Below are positions 1 to 7,400 of a stretch of DNA of 14,510 nucleotides, piece by piece. The notes under the pieces were generated by a model, which did not search any database, had not been told where the DNA came from, and was given only the letters and a program-made list of their open reading frames with translations. Both the position numbers and the translations under genes were made by a program. The number at the start of each line of letters is the position of its first letter. Position 1 is the stretch's first letter. Source of the DNA: Curvibacter sp. (GTDB lineage Bacteria; Pseudomonadota; Gammaproteobacteria; Burkholderiales; Burkholderiaceae_C); the NCBI GenBank assembly GCA_003500955.1, contig DNQP01000208.1:1-14510 (forward strand), read 5' to 3'.

Positions 1-74
1 GTCGGAAAAATACTAAACACGTTCAGCTAGACAAGCAAGCCTCTATTCTCAGCGCGCTCCAAGTCAGGAAACGA
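1..74. other. Left-edge non-coding tail downstream of the RES gene
   Basis: This A+T-richer stretch follows the stop codon of the RES-domain gene in its direction of transcription. It holds a short T-run on the minus strand near positions 5-15, but I see no stable hairpin in front of it, so I do not call a terminator. No gene start, tRNA end or attachment site is recognisable. If the RES gene has a partner, it could lie beyond the left edge. Confidence 0.4.
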
Positions 75-1007
75 CTAGCCGTCTTCAAGTCCGATTGTTT
101 CACCGTCGGGGGCAGTAATAGTCCACTGAAACCCTTCAAGCTGAAACGAGACATCGTTAGACACCTTGCTTTGATCTAATTTCTTCCACTCCGAGGCCGG
201 TTTGAAGTGAAACGGCTCGGAGGTTATCGGACCATACGTTCGATATAGCGGGGTGAATTTGGTCAGGTTACCAATTAGCGCATCGATACGAAGGAAGTCA
301 ATTCGAACAATCTCCAGCGAATCTCCCAGCAGTTCTGGACGCAATGCCACGTTGTCTGAAATCCCATTATTGGCTACAGACGGATAAGTGATCCCATCGA
401 AGACTTTAACCTCTAATAGCGCCTCTGACCACGCAATCGACAGCTTGTCGTCATCCGCATCTGAGACATCTTTTACGAACTCATTCGCAACGAAGGAGTT
501 CACCAAACGATTTACTTTTCTTGCTGTCAGTCCGTCTGACCGATAGCACCAATCAGGTAATTGGCGGCCCCAGCCTTTAGCCTGTAGAGCATCGATGTCA
601 AATCCTGCGGTGGCAGCAGTGATGGGCCGCTTAGCGCGAAAACAAAACAGTGCGATGGTCTCACCGGGCTCAACTCGAATTTCACGAAATACGCTTCCCG
701 CTGCCAAGTTCGTGTAGAGCATTGCTCGGCTCTGACGATTTAACCTCCCCTGACTGGCGCCGACCAGTGGCGGGCGAGTGTCCAGTAAGGCTGTTGGAAG
801 CGTAGCCATTCGGCGACCACGGTAAAAAGTTCGGCCAACTTCAAACTTGGCCGTTCCAAGCGCATACCCATGCATCAACGGCTTGATCTGCCCGATCAGG
901 TCCTCAACATCGACATGTTTCAACCGAATCCGCTTTAGCTGAGCAATTTTTCTGTAGGCGTCCCGCAGACTTAGTGGGCGAGGTATTGAATCTGATCTAC
1001 TCAACAC
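75..1007 (-). CDS. RES-domain protein (possible NAD+-targeting toxin family)
   Basis: The C-terminal two thirds resemble the RES domain, named for conserved Arg, Glu and Ser. Candidate residues are Arg in the FYRGR segment (codon at 821-819), Glu in the FREIR segment (683-681) and Ser in YPSVAN (380-378), followed by the GxxxNxAL-like tail motif GISDNVAL. Characterised RES toxins such as MbcT degrade or phosphorolyse NAD+ and are paired with an Xre-type antitoxin; activity here is inferred only. The frame stays open upstream to an ATG at 1205, but that part lies inside the Rieske gene and reads as low-complexity shadow. I therefore place the start at the GTG at 1007, with the TTG at 1004 overlapping the Rieske stop as the alternative; no good ribosome binding site decides it. 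Length is about 310 residues. No Xre antitoxin gene is visible beside it. Base composition is clearly less G+C-rich than in the other genes, which suggests acquired DNA. Confidence 0.72.
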   Translation of the reverse strand: MLSRSDSIPRPLSLRDAYRKIAQLKRIRLKHVDVEDLIGQIKPLMHGYALGTAKFEVGRTFYRGRRMATLPTALLDTRPPLVGASQGRLNRQSRAMLYTNLAAGSVFREIRVEPGETIALFCFRAKRPITAATAGFDIDALQAKGWGRQLPDWCYRSDGLTARKVNRLVNSFVANEFVKDVSDADDDKLSIAWSEALLEVKVFDGITYPSVANNGISDNVALRPELLGDSLEIVRIDFLRIDALIGNLTKFTPLYRTYGPITSEPFHFKPASEWKKLDQSKVSNDVSFQLEGFQWTITAPDGETIGLEDG

Positions 1008-1705
1008 TGAATCGGATTCCGACAAAACTTCTCCAGCTCCCGCACCGTCGCCTGGCCCGCCACCGCGTTCTTCGCTTTGGGCCCCACATCCAGGCTGAGC
1101 TTGAACTCGTATTTGCGGAAGAACTCGTCGAACAGCTCGCCACCCAGCGTGGCGTAGGCCGTCAGGGTGTCGGCCTTGGAGTCGTGCTCCAGCAGCACGG
1201 CGCACAAGGGCTGCTCGGCCGGGCCGCCGAGCACCTGGGCACCCTTGGCCGGGTCGTACTGGCTGTGGTCGGCGCAGCAGTGGATCAGGTTGTCGGCCAG
1301 GCCTTTTTGCGACTTGCTCTTGCGAAAGCTGATGAAGCTCACCTGCTGCGTCGGGTAGACCAGCTGGTGTGCGCAGATGGCGCTGAAGGCCACCAGGTTG
1401 CGCTGCGGCCCCACACCACCGGGCCAGGTGTAGCTGTCCTTGTGCTTGGTGCTCAGCGGCTGCGGCGCTGCGGGCTTGTCGAGCTTGAGCAGGAAGACCG
1501 GCGTGGCTTCGAAGGGGTAGTGGAAGACGTAATTGGTCTGGGGCTTGAGCTGGCTGGCCTTGAGCGGATCGCCGTACTCGTTGGTCAGCAGCACGCGGGC
1601 GTAGTTCTTGGGTTTGGCGTCGGCCGCGAAGGCCGGCAGGGCGGCGGCCGCCGTGAGGCAGACCACGCTGGTGGAACAGGTTTCGACAAACTGGCGGCGG
1701 TCCAT
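1001..1705 (-). CDS. Tat-exported Rieske-like [2Fe-2S] protein
   Basis: The protein has 234 residues. It begins MDRRQF, a twin-arginine start followed by a hydrophobic stretch and an AFA-ADA cleavage site near residues 25-28, so export by the Tat system in folded form is likely. Rieske ligand pairs are visible as C-A-H (Cys111, His113) and C-A-D-H (Cys144, His147), which would bind a 2Fe-2S cluster through two Cys and two His. The 30 residues between the pairs are about double the usual spacing, and the typical GS after the second His is replaced by SQYDP. The ATG at 1705 is preferred to one at 1753 because AAGGAG lies five bases before it and it places the RR motif at the N-terminus. It sits between a DMT transporter and the RES gene on the same strand. 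The electron-transfer partner is unknown; no cytochrome gene is nearby. Confidence 0.8.
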   Translation of the reverse strand: MDRRQFVETCSTSVVCLTAAAALPAFAADAKPKNYARVLLTNEYGDPLKASQLKPQTNYVFHYPFEATPVFLLKLDKPAAPQPLSTKHKDSYTWPGGVGPQRNLVAFSAICAHQLVYPTQQVSFISFRKSKSQKGLADNLIHCCADHSQYDPAKGAQVLGGPAEQPLCAVLLEHDSKADTLTAYATLGGELFDEFFRKYEFKLSLDVGPKAKNAVAGQATVRELEKFCRNPIQC

Positions 1706-1710
1706 TCGGG

Positions 1711-1716
1711 CTCCTT
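1711..1716 (-). promoter_or_regulatory. Ribosome binding site deciding the Rieske-protein start
   Basis: On the minus strand AAGGAG is followed by five bases and then the ATG at 1705-1703. It is the clearest Shine-Dalgarno match among the starts examined and supports the shorter, Tat-signal start over the in-frame ATG 48 bases upstream. Confidence 0.75.
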
Positions 1717-1803
1717 GCACCTGAAGCACGTCCGGCGGGATGGCCGGATGCAAACCAATTTATCGGCGCGCCCTGGCTCCGTCAAGCACGGGGATGCCCG
1801 GAT

Positions 1804-2742
1804 TCAGCTGCGGCGCGATTCGCGTCGCGCGATCCACACGGTGGCGCCGGCGATGATGACGCCGCCGATCAGCGAGTGGCTGGTGGGCACGTCACCAAAC
1901 ACCAGCCAGCCCAGGGCCGCGGCCCAGAGCAGGTCCAGGAACTTGACGGACTGGGTGGCCGAGATGTCGGCCACGGCGTAGGAGCGCATGAGCAGGTAGT
2001 GGGCGCCGCTGCCCAGCAGGCCGCAGAGCACATAGCCCGCCCATTGCGCGCCCGAAACGGGTTGCCACACCACCAGGGCCAGCGGCAGGCTGAGTGCGGT
2101 GACGGTGATGGACTGCCAGAGCACGATGACGCCCGCCGATTCATAGCGCGTGAGCGCCTTGCTGATCAGGAAGGAGGCCGCGAACATGGGCGCCGTGGAC
2201 AGCATGACCAGGTTCCACCAGCCGCCCTGCCCGGTCAGATTGGGCCCGACGACGATGAGCACGCCCGCAAAGCCGATGCCCGCCGCCAGCCAGCGCTCCC
2301 AGCGCATGGGCTCTCGCAGGAAGAGCCAGGCACCGATCATGATGAAGATGGGCGTGGTGAAACCCATGGCCGTGGTGTCGGACAGGGAGATGTGCGGAAT
2401 GGCCGTGAACCAGATGGCCAGCGCCGTGGTGTGGACCACGCCGCGCACGAACTGGCCCTTGATGTCGCGCGGCATCCAGGCCGCCACCCCGCCGCGCAGC
2501 ACCAGGGGCAGCAGCACGAGCACGCCGCAGAGGTAGCGCAGGAACTGCGACTGCATGGGCGGCAGCTGGGTGGTGAGGTAGCGCGTGGTGGTGTTGAGCA
2601 GCACGAAGCACAGCCCGGCCGCGACGGACCAGAGCAGGCCCTTGACGGTGTCGTCCAGCCGGTGCGCACGGTGCCGGGTGAGGTCCAGACGCCTGCGCCA
2701 GGGGCTGCGGTGAGGCTTCTTGGGGTGGACGCGGGCGCGCAT
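1804..2742 (-). CDS. DMT-superfamily transporter (two EamA domains)
   Basis: This 312-residue hydrophobic protein has about ten predicted membrane helices in two repeats, roughly residues 32-160 and 172-308, as in EamA/RhaT-type drug/metabolite transporters of the inner membrane. Typical features are the first-helix stretch near LLWSVAAGLCFVLLNTTTRY, the loop IPHISLSDTTAMGFTTPIF and the C-terminal helix GGVIIAGATVWIARRE ending in basic residues. The substrate cannot be predicted. The ATG at 2742 has no clear ribosome binding site and leaves a basic tail of about 30 residues before the first helix, longer than usual, but no other standard start lies between it and helix 1. The gene follows the chloride channel by 63 bp on the same strand and precedes the Rieske gene by 98 bp, so read-through transcription is possible. 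Confidence 0.85.
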   Translation of the reverse strand: MRARVHPKKPHRSPWRRRLDLTRHRAHRLDDTVKGLLWSVAAGLCFVLLNTTTRYLTTQLPPMQSQFLRYLCGVLVLLPLVLRGGVAAWMPRDIKGQFVRGVVHTTALAIWFTAIPHISLSDTTAMGFTTPIFIMIGAWLFLREPMRWERWLAAGIGFAGVLIVVGPNLTGQGGWWNLVMLSTAPMFAASFLISKALTRYESAGVIVLWQSITVTALSLPLALVVWQPVSGAQWAGYVLCGLLGSGAHYLLMRSYAVADISATQSVKFLDLLWAAALGWLVFGDVPTSHSLIGGVIIAGATVWIARRESRRS

Positions 2743-2805
2743 AGACCACGAGTTTAGTACGTGGACTTATGGTTGGCCGTCGCCCGCGGGACGGACGACC
2801 GTGGC

Positions 2806-4176
2806 TCAGCCCTGGCCGAAGCGCGAAGGCGGCGCGCTGCTGTCGCGTGCGGGGCGATCTGCCTCGGGCAGGCGCAGCAGCTGAAGGTCGGCCAAAGAAG
2901 AATACAAAGGCGCACTGATCAGGCGCGAGATACCGCTGGCCACCAGGGCGCAGGCCATCAGCGTCAGCACCAGGGCATGGCCGTCCACCATCTCCATCAC
3001 GATGATGAAGGCCGTCATCGGCGCCTGGGTCACCGCGGCCAGGAAGCCGACCATGCCCAATGCGATCAGCGTGGTGCGGTCCGGGTGCGCCGTGAGCAAC
3101 GCGATGTCGTGCCCCAGACCGCCGCCGATGGCCAGCGAAGGCGCGAAGATGCCCGCCGGCACGCCGGCCCAGGCCGTGAGCCAGGTGGCGATGAACTTGA
3201 GCGGCATGTAGAGCACCGAGCTCTCGTGCGAGGCGCCTTCTAGGATGGCGCGCGTGGTGGTGGTGCCGCTGCCGAAGGTGGCGCCCAGGCTGACCACGCC
3301 GATCACGGCCACCACCAGCCCGCAGACCGCGGCGAACCGCACGGGAAAGCGGCGGCGCCAGGCGGAAAACCGGTCCTGCCCCAGACCCGAGAGCGAGACC
3401 ACGAGCAGGCGTGCGAACAGGCCGCCAGCCAGCCCGCAGCACACGGCCACCAGCAGGCCAGGCCAGAACAGCGACCAGCTGACCGGGTTGACGTGGATGA
3501 CCCCGAAGTAGTTGCCGTTGCCATAGACCGAGACGGCCATGAGGCCGCCGAGCACGATGGCGGCCATGATGAGGCCGGTGCTGCGCTGCTCCGGCCGGCG
3601 CGTGAGCTCCTCGATGGCGAACATGATGCCGCCCAGCGGTGTGTTGAAGGCCGCGGCGATGCCGGCCGCACCGCCGGCAACCAGCAGGCTCTGGTCGGAC
3701 ACGCCGCTGTGTCGCGGCAGCCAGCGGCGCGCACTGTGCATGACGCCTGCGGCAATCTGCACCGAGGGGCCCTCACGCCCCAGCGACAGTCCGCCCAGCA
3801 AGCCCCAGGCCGTGAGCACCATCTTGGCGACGGTCAGGCGCAGCGAGACAAAGACATGGCGCACCGATGCACCGACCCCGGGCGTGATCGCGGCCATGAC
3901 CTGCGGGATGCCCGAGCCCGCGGCACCCGGCGCGAACCTGCGCGTGAGCCAGACGATGGCTGCGGTGCACAGCGGCGTCCAGATCAGGGGTGACCACCAT
4001 TGCCAGGCCGCGAGTTCATGGAAAAGGTCCTGCGCGCGCTCGCTGAGCCAGGTGAAGGCCACCACGGTCAGGCCGGACAGCACCGCAAAGGTCAGGACCA
4101 CGGCGCGCGTCATCCACGGGCGCCAGTCGGACAGCTCCTTGCGGAGCGATCGCTGGACGTCGGGATGGGAACGCAT
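2806..4176 (-). CDS. clcB: ClC-family chloride channel/exchanger (ClcB-like)
   Basis: This 456-residue inner-membrane protein carries the signature ClC anion-pathway motifs in order: GSGIP at residues 87-91, GREGP at 133-137 with the gating glutamate Glu135, GIMFAIEE at 183-190, GIFAP at 342-346 and a C-terminal PLYSS with the pore tyrosine at Tyr425. The paired glutamates 189-190 match the internal proton-transfer position of the E. coli H+/Cl- exchanger, so exchange activity is possible, although Burkholderiales homologues are usually labelled ClcB-like voltage-gated channels. No cytoplasmic CBS domains follow the membrane part; the tail after residue 430 is a short polar stretch. The start ATG at 4176 lacks a clear ribosome binding site, but a plausible promoter lies 44-73 bp upstream. 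It is separated from hrpA by a 288-bp intergenic region full of hairpin repeats, so it is probably transcribed on its own. Confidence 0.92.
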   Translation of the reverse strand: MRSHPDVQRSLRKELSDWRPWMTRAVVLTFAVLSGLTVVAFTWLSERAQDLFHELAAWQWWSPLIWTPLCTAAIVWLTRRFAPGAAGSGIPQVMAAITPGVGASVRHVFVSLRLTVAKMVLTAWGLLGGLSLGREGPSVQIAAGVMHSARRWLPRHSGVSDQSLLVAGGAAGIAAAFNTPLGGIMFAIEELTRRPEQRSTGLIMAAIVLGGLMAVSVYGNGNYFGVIHVNPVSWSLFWPGLLVAVCCGLAGGLFARLLVVSLSGLGQDRFSAWRRRFPVRFAAVCGLVVAVIGVVSLGATFGSGTTTTRAILEGASHESSVLYMPLKFIATWLTAWAGVPAGIFAPSLAIGGGLGHDIALLTAHPDRTTLIALGMVGFLAAVTQAPMTAFIIVMEMVDGHALVLTLMACALVASGISRLISAPLYSSLADLQLLRLPEADRPARDSSAPPSRFGQG

Positions 4177-4219
4177 GCGCTGGGTCGGGAAAAGTCAGGA
4201 TGTTCGAGAGTGTTGGGCC

Positions 4220-4249
4220 ATCATACGGGCCGTGCATTGCGGCATGCAA
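4220..4249 (-). promoter_or_regulatory. Predicted sigma-70-type promoter for the ClC gene
   Basis: On the minus strand TTGCAT (4249-4244) and TATGAT (4225-4220) are separated by 18 bases, matching the -35 consensus at four of six positions and the -10 at five of six. The start of transcription would fall near 4213, giving a leader of about 37 bases before the ATG at 4176. A short inverted repeat (TGCAT/ATGCA) sits in the spacer. This is a consensus match by eye. Confidence 0.45.
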
Positions 4250-4321
4250 AAGATGTGCCCGAACGCGCGAGCATGTGGCTCTGCGCCGCGCGGCGTAGGT
4301 TCAAGCTTCGCTTGAAATGCT

Positions 4322-4390
4322 TTGTGGCTGCGGCTCACATGCCCTGCGGGCAGATGTGACCCTGCGCCGCAAAGCCTGGGCTCAGCTATT
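4322..4390. repeat. Hairpin repeat unit, copy 1 of a tandem pair
   Basis: This 69-bp unit recurs 83 bp further on with two base differences. Most of it is an imperfect palindrome (4320-4374): CTTTGTGGC at the left pairs with the GCCGCAAAG end, TCACAT pairs with ATGTGA, and GCCC-TGC-GGGC forms the apex, with a two-base bulge. The tail AAAGCCTGGGCTCAGCT is the exact reverse complement of 4475-4491, within the last codons of hrpA. Structure and intergenic position are like those of REP-type elements. No known family was matched by search. Confidence 0.85.
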
Positions 4391-4404
4391 CATCTAATGA
4401 CGCC

Positions 4405-4473
4405 TTGTGGCTACGGCTCACATGCCCTGCGGGCAGATGTGACCCTGCGCCGCAAAGCCTAGGCTCAGCTATT
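4405..4473. repeat. Hairpin repeat unit, copy 2 of a tandem pair
   Basis: This is the second copy of the 69-bp unit, separated from copy 1 by 14 unrelated bases. It differs at two positions (G to A in the GGCTG/GGCTA segment, and G to A in CCTGGG/CCTAGG). Its last nine bases include the hrpA stop codon, so this copy directly abuts and overlaps the gene end. Confidence 0.85.
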
Positions 4474-4491
4474 GAGCTGAGCCCAGGCTTT
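4454..4491. repeat. Strong hairpin spanning the hrpA stop codon
   Basis: Two 17-base arms, 4454-4470 and 4475-4491, are complementary at 16 of 17 positions around a four-base loop. The arm at 4475-4491 encodes residues close to the C-terminus of HrpA; the other arm contains the stop and belongs to repeat copy 2. On the hrpA transcript this would fold into a very stable stem. No U-tract follows, so it is not a classical intrinsic terminator; it might instead stabilise the 3' end or slow ribosomes. Confidence 0.75.
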
Positions 4492-7400
4492 GTCCAACCG
4501 CTTCACGCTCACCGGCTGCGGCGTGCGCAGCTCCTGGGCGAAGAAGCTCACGCGCAGCTCTTCGAGCAGCCAGCGGAATTCCTGCAGGCGCTCGTCCATC
4601 ACGCCCTTGCGTTCGGCGACCAGGCGCCAGTAGCGTTGCTCCTGCGGCCTGAGTTCGGCCAGGCGTGCGGCGTCGCGCGCAGGATCGGCGCGGTACTTGT
4701 CCAGGCGCAGGGTGATGGCCTTGAGGTAGCGCGCGTAGTGCTGCAGCTGCGGCCAGGGGGTCTGGGCCAGGAAGCGCTTGGGCATGAGGCGTTGCAGCTG
4801 CTGCGTACAGTCGGCCGTGGCGTCCGGCGCGTTTTTCGTGTCCTTGACCTTGCGGGCGGCGGTGGCGTATTCGGTGAGGATGACGACCGCCAGGCGCGCG
4901 ACCTCGTTGGCGATCAGGGTCAGGCGCCCTCTCCCCTCCTCCAGCCGCTTCTTGAAATCGAATTCATGGGCGGGCAGCGGGTCCAGCAGGAAGGCGCGGT
5001 CCAGCGCCACGTCGAGGATCTGTGCGCGCAGTTCTTCCATCGTCCCCAGCGGCATATAGGCCACGGCCATCTTCTGCAGGTCGGGGATGTTCTTTTCCAG
5101 GTACTTGAGCGCATCCTTGATCTGCAGCGCGAACAGGCGGCGCAGGCCATCGCGGTGTTTGGCCGCCGCGACCTCGGGCTCGTCGAAGACCTCGATGCTC
5201 ACGGCGTCGTTCTGGTCGATCAGCGCCGGGAAGCCGATCAGCGTCTGGCCGCCCTTGCGGATCTCCATGAGCTCGGGCAGTTCGCCGAAGGTCCAGGCGG
5301 TGTAGCGTTGTTCTGCCGGTACTGAGGGGGCATGTTTCTCCGTTCGGGCTGAGCCCGTCGCAGCCCTGGCCGCGGACTGCCCTTCGACAGGCTCAGGGCG
5401 AACGGTGTGGGGAAGGGTCGTGGTTTGAGCCTGCGGCGCGAGCTTGAGCCCGGCCAGGGCCTGGAAGGCGCCGCGCGCCTGGGCGCCGAGCTCGGACTTG
5501 AGCGCACCAAGGTTGCGTCCCGTGCCCAGCTGGCGGCCGTGCTCGTCCACCACGCGGAAGTTCATGAACAGGTGGGGGCTGAGCATGTCGAGCTTGAAAT
5601 CGGCGCGCTTGACGTCCAGGCTGGTGATGTCGCGCACCTGCTTGAGCAGCGCGTCGGTCAGGCCACCGCGGCCGAAGGCTTCGTCGGTGCCCATGACCTC
5701 GGCCAGCCTCGCGGCCGACTCCGGTAGCGGCACGAAACGGCTGCGCGGGCGCTGCGGCAGGCTCTTGAGCAGGGCCTGGATCTTGTCCTTCAGCATGCCG
5801 GGCACCAGCCACTCGCAACGCTCCTCGCTGACCTGGTTGAGCACGAAGAGCGGCACGGTGACGGTGATGCCGTCGCGCGGATCGCCCGGCTCGTGCAGAT
5901 AACTGGCAGCGCAATCCACGCCACCCAGGCGCACGGTCTTGGGGAAGGCGCTGGTGGTGATGCCCGCGGCCTCGTGGCGCATGAGCTCCTCGCGCGTGAG
6001 CTTGAGCAGATTCGGGTTGCTCTTGCTGGCCTCGCGGTACCAGCGCTCGCACTCGTAGCCGCTGCAGATCTGCTGCGGCAGCTGCTGGTCGTAATAGGCG
6101 TAGATCAGCTCGTCGTCCACCAGCACGTCCTGCCGGCGCGACTTGTGTTCCAGCTCCTCCACCTGGCGAATCAGCTTCTGGTTCGCGGCGAGGAAAGGCA
6201 GCTTGGTGTCCCACTCGCCCGCCACCAGGCCCTCGCGGATGAAGATCTCGCGCGCGGCCACCGGATCCACCTTGCCGTAGTTCACGCGGCGGCCGCTGTA
6301 GACCACGATGCCATAGAGCGTGGCGCGCTCCAGCGCCACCACCTCGGCCGCCTTTTTTTCCCAGTGCGGGTCCAGCAGCTGCTTCTTGAGCAGATGGCCC
6401 GCCACCTGCTCGATCCACTGCGGCTCGATGGCCGCAATGCCGCGGCCGAAGAGGCGCGTGGTCTCCACCAGTTCGGCCACCACGATCCAGCGGCCCGGTC
6501 GTTTGCTCAGGTGCGCGCCGGGATGGCGGAAGAACTTGATGCCGCGCGCGCCCAGGTATTCACCGGCACTGGCCTCTTCTTCCAGCTTGCAGCCCACGTT
6601 GCCCAGCAGGCCGGCCAGCATGGACAGATGCAGCTGTTCATAAGAAGCCGGCGTGCTGTTGATCTGCCACTTGTGTTCGGTGACGACGGTCAGCAACTGG
6701 CTGTGGATGTCGCGCCATTCGCGCACGCGGCGGATGTTGACGAAGTTCTGGCGCAGCAGCTGCTCGTACTGGCGGTTGGACAGCTTGTGTGTGGCCGCCG
6801 CTCCAGGATGAGGGGTCAGAGCCCGATCTACCGAGCCGCCCGCTTTCGCGGCCGACTCCGGTAATCGGGATCCGACCCCACGAGATTCATGAATCCACTT
6901 CCAGAGCTTGAGGTAACCCGTGAACTCGCTCTTCTCGTCGTCGAACTTGGCGTGCGCCTGGTCGGCCTGGGCCTGGGCTTCCATGGGGCGGTCGCGCACG
7001 TCCTGCACGCTGAGCGCACTGGCGATGATGAGCACCTCGTCTAGCGCACCGCGGGCCTTGGCCTCCAGGATCATGCGGCCCACGCGCGGGTCCAGCGGCA
7101 GCTTGGCGAGCTCGCGGCCTACTGCAGTGAGCTCGTTGCTCTCGTCCACGGCGCCGAGTTCGGCCAGCAGCTGGTAGCCATCGGCAATCGCCCGGCCCGA
7201 GGGGGCTTCGAGGAAAGGAAAGTCCTCCACCATGCCCAGGTGGAGCGACTTCATGCGCAGGATGACACCCGCCAGCGAGCTGCGCAGGATTTCCGGGGTG
7301 GTGAAACGGTCACGCCCGGCAAAGTCCTTCTCGTCGTAGAGGCGGATGCAGATGCCGTTGGCCACGCGGCCGCAGCGGCCGGCGCGCTGGTTGGCCGCGG

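Larger units (their letters stand above)
4177..4464. other. Intergenic region between hrpA and the ClC gene
   Basis: This 288-bp stretch between two minus-strand genes has no convincing coding frame. From left to right it holds the predicted ClC promoter, a degenerate fragment of the repeat unit at 4271-4289 (15 of 19 bases alike to 4352-4370), a small perfect hairpin at 4300-4316 (TTCAAGC / GCTTGAA, 3-base loop), and two near-identical hairpin repeats. The second repeat runs into the 3' end of hrpA. Confidence 0.75.

Noticed and set aside
1008..1205. Extension of the RES reading frame to an ATG at 1205
   Set aside because: The extra 66 codons overlap the well-supported Rieske gene on the same strand in another frame and read as Arg/Gly-rich low complexity with no domain features.
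974..1981. Long plus-strand open frame across the Rieske and DMT genes
   Set aside because: It is antisense to two recognisable proteins, and its translation has no family resemblance; open frames of this kind are common in high-G+C DNA.
2141..3442. Long minus-strand frame overlapping the DMT and ClC genes
   Set aside because: The composition is Arg/Ala/His-rich shadow, while the overlapping frames hold clear transporter motifs.
4320..4473. CRISPR array
   Set aside because: There are only two units, each a long palindrome, with one 14-base spacer and no cas genes; this is a local repeat duplication.
4454..4491. Intrinsic terminator of hrpA
   Set aside because: The stem is strong, but no U-tract follows in the hrpA transcript (GCGGCGC follows instead), so it was recorded as a hairpin only.
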